From CAXBNB01 sp049115735 (lineage in GTDB: Bacteria > Bacteroidota > Bacteroidia > Cytophagales > Cyclobacteriaceae), in assembly GCA_049115735.1 (NCBI GenBank), contig JAGDZP010000010.1, positions 1-64,000 on the forward strand: 64,000 nucleotides of DNA, given 5' to 3'. Below, in pieces: positions 59,672 through 64,000 of this stretch (position 1 is its first letter; every line of letters begins with the position of its first letter). The notes under the pieces are model-generated. The model was not told where the DNA came from. It worked only from the letters and a program-made list of their open reading frames with translations, and did not search any database. Made by a program: the position numbers and the translations under genes.

Positions 59672-60079
59672 ATGCTCAGAAGTATAGTTCTTGTGGTTTC
59701 TGCTGTGATTGTATTTGAGACGAAAGCTCAGGAGCCGAAGCTGATGCGTAGCATATACTTTGGTGGAGGGAGTTACTACATTGACCCTCAGCAAAGAGCA
59801 GATCTCATTCATTTTCTCGATTCTATTCCAGATATCAACCAGTACAACATCACAATCCATAGCCATACTGACAATATTGGTGGAGCGGCTTTCAACAAAC
59901 GCCTGTCTCAAATGCGAAGTTGGTCTGCCATCAAAATAATGGTACCTGATTATGTTAGAAAAGAGGCTGTTGAGATTCAGGACTTTGGGCAGTTTAATCC
60001 TTTGTACGACAATTCCACACATATTGGCAGACTGAAAAACAGGAGGGTAGATATTATTTTTTGGCCACAAAGTATCTAG
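59672..60079 (+). CDS. OmpA-like peptidoglycan-binding protein
   Basis: This 135-residue protein has a signal sequence (about 1-19, ending TKAQ) and an OmpA C-terminal-like domain. The motifs are SIYFGGGSYYIDP, ITIHSHTDNIGGAAFNKRLS with H-x-D-x2-G type placement, and NRRVDI near the end. The D and R positions that bind meso-diaminopimelate in peptidoglycan are probably D61 in HTDN and R129 in NRRVD. It is shorter than usual and lacks a barrel. It probably ties the outer membrane to the cell wall. Confidence 0.82.
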   Translation: MLRSIVLVVSAVIVFETKAQEPKLMRSIYFGGGSYYIDPQQRADLIHFLDSIPDINQYNITIHSHTDNIGGAAFNKRLSQMRSWSAIKIMVPDYVRKEAVEIQDFGQFNPLYDNSTHIGRLKNRRVDIIFWPQSI

Positions 60080-60124
60080 ATTTTCCCTTCAAAACTCTTT
60101 TTCAATTTTTGCTAGTTTTGCATC

Positions 60125-60370
60125 ATGAGTAATGATCTTTATTTGAAAGCCCTGGAATACGATAAGCAGGGAGACTGGGATAAGTCCCACAGGGTAGTGC
60201 AAGATATTTCTACAGACGATGCTGCATGGATTCATGCCTACTTACACAGAAAAGAAGGTGATTCGTCCAATGCCGGATATTGGTACAGAAGGGCTGGTAA
60301 AGAATTCTACAATGGTAGTTTAGAGGACGAATGGCAACAATTGCATGATTACTTTTCAGGTTCTGAATAA
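60125..60370 (+). CDS. Small TPR-like protein of unknown function
   Basis: This 81-residue protein has two tetratricopeptide-like helix pairs: LYLKALEYDKQGDWDKSHRVV (about 5-25) and AWIHAYLHRKEGDSSNAGYWYRRAGK (about 33-58). It has no signal peptide. Small cytoplasmic proteins of this kind recur in Bacteroidota and may be helper or scaffold proteins. TAGTTTTG at 60113-60120 resembles a -7 element but would put transcription start beyond the ATG, so I do not claim it. Confidence 0.75.
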   Translation: MSNDLYLKALEYDKQGDWDKSHRVVQDISTDDAAWIHAYLHRKEGDSSNAGYWYRRAGKEFYNGSLEDEWQQLHDYFSGSE

Positions 60371-60465
60371 TAAGTAGTAGTTCAGCAGGCACATATTCCT
60401 GAGATTGATACATTTTCTTTATATTGGTTCTGGAATTGAAAAATTAAAAAGACTATCACCACAAT

Positions 60466-61263
60466 TTGAATTTCAATAAAACCATATTGCTATTTTTTTG
60501 CCTTGGCTTTTCGCTTTCGTCTATGTCTCAAAAAAAGGTAGTGGAAGTAGGAGAGTCGATGGAGGAATATATCAAGGAAAATCACATTGAGAACATAGAG
60601 AAGATTGTTCATCAATTTACTGCATCGGATCGTTTCTTACAGAAGCTTTTAGAAGAAGGTCATGACATAGATCCTAATTCTGCACACATCAAACGAAAAG
60701 ATGTAAAAGTAGGAGATGATATCGATCTGTATGTCAAGCATTTTACAGAGCATCAGAATTTTACTATGTTTCTGGTGCCGATTAATTTTTATGCCCATGC
60801 TATCTATGATACACTACTCGTTTCGGTACTTGAGGTAAGTGATCATTGGTTGCAACAGAAACACTACTATGCAGATTTGAAGAACGACTCAACCCGTTCC
60901 AGCCTGTTGTCTCAAGAAAACCACGATCTACTAGCGGAACACATGTACCACCAGGCACTGGGCTCTACTCGTCTCGATATGGCCGAGGTGCAGATAAAAC
61001 TGCATGAATCTTACATGTCCAATAATACCATTCACATGGGCTTAGGCAATCTGTCAACCAAAGAGAAGAAAGAATTCAGAGAGTCGTGGGGTCTTATGAA
61101 AAAGCTACTCTCACATAATGTGGATTTACATGCGGAGATGAATGTTTACATTTTTGGCTATGACGATATGGAGATAGATGTGTCATTTGCCAACCTGGAA
61201 AAAGTCTATAAAATTACACCAGGTAATATCTTTATTCGCCACCACTTCGAGGAGGAGGAGTAA
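60466..61263 (+). CDS. Exported protein of unknown function
   Basis: This 265-residue protein starts at TTG 60466, since a stop lies at 60445 and the only alternative is the internal ATG after the signal segment. NKTILLFFCLGFSLSSMSQ (4-22) is a signal peptide. The mature part is rich in histidine and acidic residues (LVPINFYAHAIYDTLLVSV, then IRHHFEEEE at the end) with a helical middle. I do not recognise the family. It is convergent with the DUF2490 gene, stop codons three bases apart. Confidence 0.75.
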   Translation: MNFNKTILLFFCLGFSLSSMSQKKVVEVGESMEEYIKENHIENIEKIVHQFTASDRFLQKLLEEGHDIDPNSAHIKRKDVKVGDDIDLYVKHFTEHQNFTMFLVPINFYAHAIYDTLLVSVLEVSDHWLQQKHYYADLKNDSTRSSLLSQENHDLLAEHMYHQALGSTRLDMAEVQIKLHESYMSNNTIHMGLGNLSTKEKKEFRESWGLMKKLLSHNVDLHAEMNVYIFGYDDMEIDVSFANLEKVYKITPGNIFIRHHFEEEE

Positions 61264-61266
61264 TTC

Positions 61267-61989
61267 TCAACTGCCAAACCTTTGCCGGATTATCAGCATG
61301 ATGATGTCGTTTTGTCGATAATCCAATTCACTGTTTGCACGAACAAAATCATGAAAGTAATTAACGGATGTGGCCAATTTATCTGAGAAGGAAATGGTGG
61401 TGCCAAGTAACAGTCTATCATGATTGAACATATTGTTGCCCATATTTTTTTGAGCAGTAACAAAAAGTTCTCCACCTACATTCATATTGATACCCAGCCC
61501 TTCATCCTCTGTTAGTTCTTTTAGCCCGAATACTGCCATGGCCCTGTATCTGAATCTATGATCCCAAGAGGTGCGATTTTCCTGTAAATGTCTGAACATC
61601 CTTTGCTCAGCTTGCACTCTGTGCTGTATGAAAAAACTCTTGAATTGGTTGCGGTATTGAATCCCTTGAAATGGTCTGATTTCTCTTCGATCCAGTCTTT
61701 CCTGATTGTAAAAACCTAGTGTAGCCAATCCTGTAAAAAGAAGAGCGTTGTTGTTTAGTTCGTAGTTCACTCTGCCCCGTATGATATGTTGCGCCCTATC
61801 CTTAAGTTTGTTTTGCCATCTAAGTCCCAAATCAAAAGCCAATGAAGTTTTTTCTGAAACCGTAAGTTGACTGTTATACTGAATCCATTGTCGGTTGCCT
61901 CTTTTGTTATTGGATTGGCCTATTGCATTGGTGAACGTAATCATCAACGAGCAAATGAACAATGGCAGTATGTACTTCACACACTTCAT
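61267..61989 (-). CDS. DUF2490 family outer-membrane protein
   Basis: This 240-residue protein has a signal peptide (MKCVKYILPLFICSLMITFTNAIG). The barrel-like body matches DUF2490: RQWIQYNSQLTVSEKTSLAFDLGLRWQNKLKD, FIQHRVQAEQRMFR, FRYRAMAVFGLKELTEDEG, and a last strand ending IIRQRFGS with terminal aromatic spacing. Some homologues are PHB/outer-membrane porin-like. The function is unknown. It overlaps the next GT2 gene by four bases (ATGA), which suggests coupled translation. Confidence 0.82.
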   Translation of the reverse strand: MKCVKYILPLFICSLMITFTNAIGQSNNKRGNRQWIQYNSQLTVSEKTSLAFDLGLRWQNKLKDRAQHIIRGRVNYELNNNALLFTGLATLGFYNQERLDRREIRPFQGIQYRNQFKSFFIQHRVQAEQRMFRHLQENRTSWDHRFRYRAMAVFGLKELTEDEGLGINMNVGGELFVTAQKNMGNNMFNHDRLLLGTTISFSDKLATSVNYFHDFVRANSELDYRQNDIIMLIIRQRFGS

Positions 61990-63008
61990 GCCGATTGCTT
62001 TAATTCATGATACTTCTTTTTCCCAAGCAGGAAGTATTGTACTGGTAGAATGAAAGAGTCAAGTGATTGGGTTGGTTCTTTTTTTATTATTCGACTAAGC
62101 TGATAACGTTTCTTGCTATACTTTGAAATATCACGTATAAAATGAAAGTATGCTTTCCATACTGCCGAGAAGTGAGCAACAGAACCGCTAAGTAAAAACT
62201 TGAATCCTGCGGACAAATCGAGCATAAACTTCAGGGGGAGCTTCCATAAGAGGGGAGTACTCTCCGTATTTTTATAAAGCATGCTAATGCTATTTCTGAA
62301 ATTCAAATAAGTTTTATTGGGGTTGGTCTTGGATAGTGTGCCACCACCAACATGATAAACTTTGCTTTCCGGAACGCAGTAAATCGATTGACCAGATAAA
62401 TTCAACCTCCAGCAAAGATCAATTTCTTCCATGTGTGCAAAGAAGTCTTCATCGAATCCACCTGATTGGAAGAAAGCATATGACCGTACAAACATGCAAG
62501 CACCTGAAGCCCAAAAAATTTGTTTTGTGGTATCATATTGCCCCTTATCTTCTTCTAATGTTTCGAAGACCCTTCCTCGGCAATAGGGGTATCCCAGGTT
62601 GTCGATATAGCCCCCGGCAGCTCCGGCATATTCAAATGTGCTCTTCTTATTGTAATCGAGGATTTTAGGTTGACAGGCTGCACAGTCTTCGTGTGCTTCC
62701 ATCCAGTCTATGACTGGGCTGATCCAATTGGGAGTAACCTCAATGTCGGAGTTTAACAACACAAAATAGTCAGCCTCTACCTGCTTCAGCGCATGGTTGT
62801 ATCCTCCTGCGAAACCATGATTTTCCTCCAGTTGAATTATGTTGACCTGATGATGGTATTTCGTTACATAATCTATAGAACCATCGTCAGAAGCATTGTC
62901 TGCAATATAAATTCTTGCCTCAGGACTATTGGCAATTACACCCGGTAGAAAATTTTCTAGAAATGTTTGTCCGTTGTAGTTTAATATGACGACAGCTATC
63001 TCAGCCAT
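61986..63008 (-). CDS. Family 2 glycosyltransferase
   Basis: The frame opens at 63029, but ATG 63008 (MAEIAVVILNYNG) begins at the GT-A first strand and overlaps the YbaB stop codon by a few bases, so I use it (340 residues). The motifs are YIADNASDDGSI, LLNSDIEVTPNW with the DxD-like NSD, QIFWASGACMFVR and DEDFFAHMEEIDLCWRLN (E-D catalytic acidic residues). A C-terminal hydrophobic stretch lies near 260-285. The sugar is unknown, and cell-surface glycan work is likely. Confidence 0.9.
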   Translation of the reverse strand: MAEIAVVILNYNGQTFLENFLPGVIANSPEARIYIADNASDDGSIDYVTKYHHQVNIIQLEENHGFAGGYNHALKQVEADYFVLLNSDIEVTPNWISPVIDWMEAHEDCAACQPKILDYNKKSTFEYAGAAGGYIDNLGYPYCRGRVFETLEEDKGQYDTTKQIFWASGACMFVRSYAFFQSGGFDEDFFAHMEEIDLCWRLNLSGQSIYCVPESKVYHVGGGTLSKTNPNKTYLNFRNSISMLYKNTESTPLLWKLPLKFMLDLSAGFKFLLSGSVAHFSAVWKAYFHFIRDISKYSKKRYQLSRIIKKEPTQSLDSFILPVQYFLLGKKKYHELKQSA

Positions 63009-63339
63009 TAAACATATTACCCATGTCAAAACCAGGTATGTTGGGCATCATGCCTTCTGTACTTTGCTTTAGTTTTTCTTTGCCCTTTATGTCTGCTTCG
63101 GCAAGGGCCTTGTTAGCCGCAGCAACAATTAAATCTTGCACAATTTCTTTGTCTTCTTCCTTCATGATGCTGGCATCTATATCTACAGAGATCAATTCTT
63201 TTTTTCCATTGACAGTAGCCCTCACCATACCGGCACCAGCTTCGGCCTCTACTACTATTTCTGATAGGGATTCTTGAGCTTGCTGCACTTTTTCCTGCAT
63301 CTCCTTCACTTTCCCCATCATTTTCATCATATCAAACAT
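63001..63339 (-). CDS. YbaB/EbfC family nucleoid-associated protein
   Basis: This 112-residue protein starts MFDMMKMMGKVKEMQEKVQQAQESL, with the long amphipathic helix of YbaB, and continues VEAEAGAGMVRATVNGKKELISVDID and LIVAAANKAL. It is a small homodimeric DNA-binding protein. In many bacteria ybaB follows dnaX and precedes recR; here it is next to a glycosyltransferase instead. It overlaps the GT2 gene at its stop. Confidence 0.95.
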   Translation of the reverse strand: MFDMMKMMGKVKEMQEKVQQAQESLSEIVVEAEAGAGMVRATVNGKKELISVDIDASIMKEEDKEIVQDLIVAAANKALAEADIKGKEKLKQSTEGMMPNIPGFDMGNMFNG

Positions 63340-63418
63340 AAGTTCTCACTTTCTTTAGTATTTAAAGCGCAAATATAAACATATGGGAATATGCTTGAGC
63401 CCTGCAATCAAGAAATGC

Positions 63419-64000
63419 TTATTGAGTGCGCAATAAAACTACGGAACCGGATTGATTGTATTGATTTCCAGCTGCATCTTCGAAGTTGATGCGATAGATG
63501 TAGGTGCCCTCAGGTGCTTTGCTACCATCAATGAGGCCATCCCAACCAGCTCTGACGTCTTCTGAATAGAAAATGGCATCACCCCATCTGCTGAAAATCT
63601 GCATTTTGTAGTTAAATACTTTTGGGCCTTTCGCTTCAAAGCTGTCATTGAGCCCATCGCTATCTGGAGTAAAGGCTGTTGGCAAATGCATGACAGGATT
63701 TATTTCAACAATTCTGATATTGGAGTAAGTAACTTGAGCTGGCGCATCCAGAGACTCAGCCCGAACTCTAATGTTTTTAGGTTGATCGTCTAGCACGGAA
63801 AAGGAAATTTCTTTGGTCCTGCCACTGAGCACACTATATTCTTCAATTAGTGCACCGGAATCATCCAAACGTTCCAGGAAGTAGGTTCTGATACCATTCG
63901 GCCAGGTTTCATACTTGTTCCATTCAAACTCCACCACATTGCTGTTAATATCCTTAATGTTTAGAATTATAGGTGCCGTGGGATCGGAGGGAATTGATCT
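63419..64000 (-). CDS. T9SS type B sorting-domain protein, C-terminal part (cut by window edge)
   Basis: The minus-strand frame stays open from the stop (near 63419) through the window end at 64000, so the 5' part is missing. The visible 193 residues include a fibronectin-like stretch and a C-terminal type IX sorting domain: LPTAFTPDSDGLNDSFEAKG, YKMQIFSRWGDAIFYSEDV and WDGLIDGSKAPEGTYIYRI, ending SGSVVLLRTQ. This is the same domain class as the 46040-48940 protein. It is probably a large secreted surface protein. Confidence 0.9.
   Translation of the reverse strand, partial: RSIPSDPTAPIILNIKDINSNVVEFEWNKYETWPNGIRTYFLERLDDSGALIEEYSVLSGRTKEISFSVLDDQPKNIRVRAESLDAPAQVTYSNIRIVEINPVMHLPTAFTPDSDGLNDSFEAKGPKVFNYKMQIFSRWGDAIFYSEDVRAGWDGLIDGSKAPEGTYIYRINFEDAAGNQYNQSGSVVLLRTQ

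Noticed and set aside
60113..60120. TAGTTTTG as promoter of the 60125 gene
   Set aside because: The expected transcription start would fall at or beyond the ATG and no -33 element is present.

Overview
The window reads as a chromosomal segment of a Bacteroidota bacterium, most likely of the order Cytophagales (Cyclobacteriaceae, Fulvivirgaceae or Reichenbachiellaceae-like). The grounds are: two proteins with gliding-motility/type IX secretion (type B) C-terminal domains, a Bacteroidota-style sdhCAB operon, a FecI/FecR pair with an STN protein, CreD with an HTH_34-type regulator, several Bacteroidota outer-membrane families, few Shine-Dalgarno sequences, and promoter elements of the Bacteroidota TTG / TAnnTTTG type. 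Family calls come from recognising motifs in the translations. No database search was run.

Layout. (1) 1-800: an initiator tRNA gene followed by two 342-bp tandem units. Each unit has a terminator-like hairpin, a small GIY-YIG nuclease gene and a rewritten copy of the tRNA 3' half containing a 16-bp perfect palindrome. (2) 1.0-4.5 kb: a small exported protein and ppc. (3) 4.6-17.4 kb: a surface-glycan or lipid-type cluster with a nucleotidyltransferase-like protein, three B12-binding-type radical SAM proteins, one SPASM-type radical SAM protein, two methyltransferases, three glycosyltransferases and a flippase. It is followed by a CxxCH lipoprotein, an IS3-family remnant and degenerate DNA. 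(4) 19.4-20.7 kb: infC-rpmI-rplT, with infC forced to use a non-AUG start. (5) 20.8-26.3 kb: an LD-carboxypeptidase and an ECF sigma/FecR/STN locus flanked by two paralogous carboxypeptidase-regulatory-like proteins. (6) 26.4-33.8 kb: a YiiX-like protein, a 3beta-HSD-like SDR overlapping a steroid-5alpha-reductase-like gene, then a regulator/DUF1361/dgkA/creD block with two identical-architecture operators. (7) 33.9-40 kb, minus strand: a TIM-barrel isomerase, a 3-hydroxyacyl-CoA dehydrogenase, an SRPBCC protein, a phosphotransferase plus acyl-CoA dehydrogenase resembling split ACAD10/11, and a glycosyltransferase. (8) 40-45.7 kb: dapD, an outer-membrane protein and sdhCAB. (9) 46-64 kb: envelope and housekeeping genes, namely a T9SS protein, DCC oxidoreductase, fabD, a PagL-like deacylase, a GIN-domain protein, aminopeptidase P, a subtilase, a sugar isomerase, a sirtuin, an OmpA-like protein, DUF2490, GT2, YbaB and a second, window-truncated T9SS protein.

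How the parts fit. Most of the window is core metabolism (PEP carboxylase, succinate:quinone oxidoreductase, fatty acid and lysine/peptidoglycan precursors, translation) with envelope biogenesis and surface secretion. The accessory signals are concentrated in the tRNA-nested GIY-YIG repeats and the radical-SAM/glycosyltransferase cluster. The tRNA-nested repeats are the best candidate for an under-described system, followed by the ECF locus lacking a TonB receptor, the twin TACTTTG-N5-CAAAGTA operators and the AUC-initiated infC.
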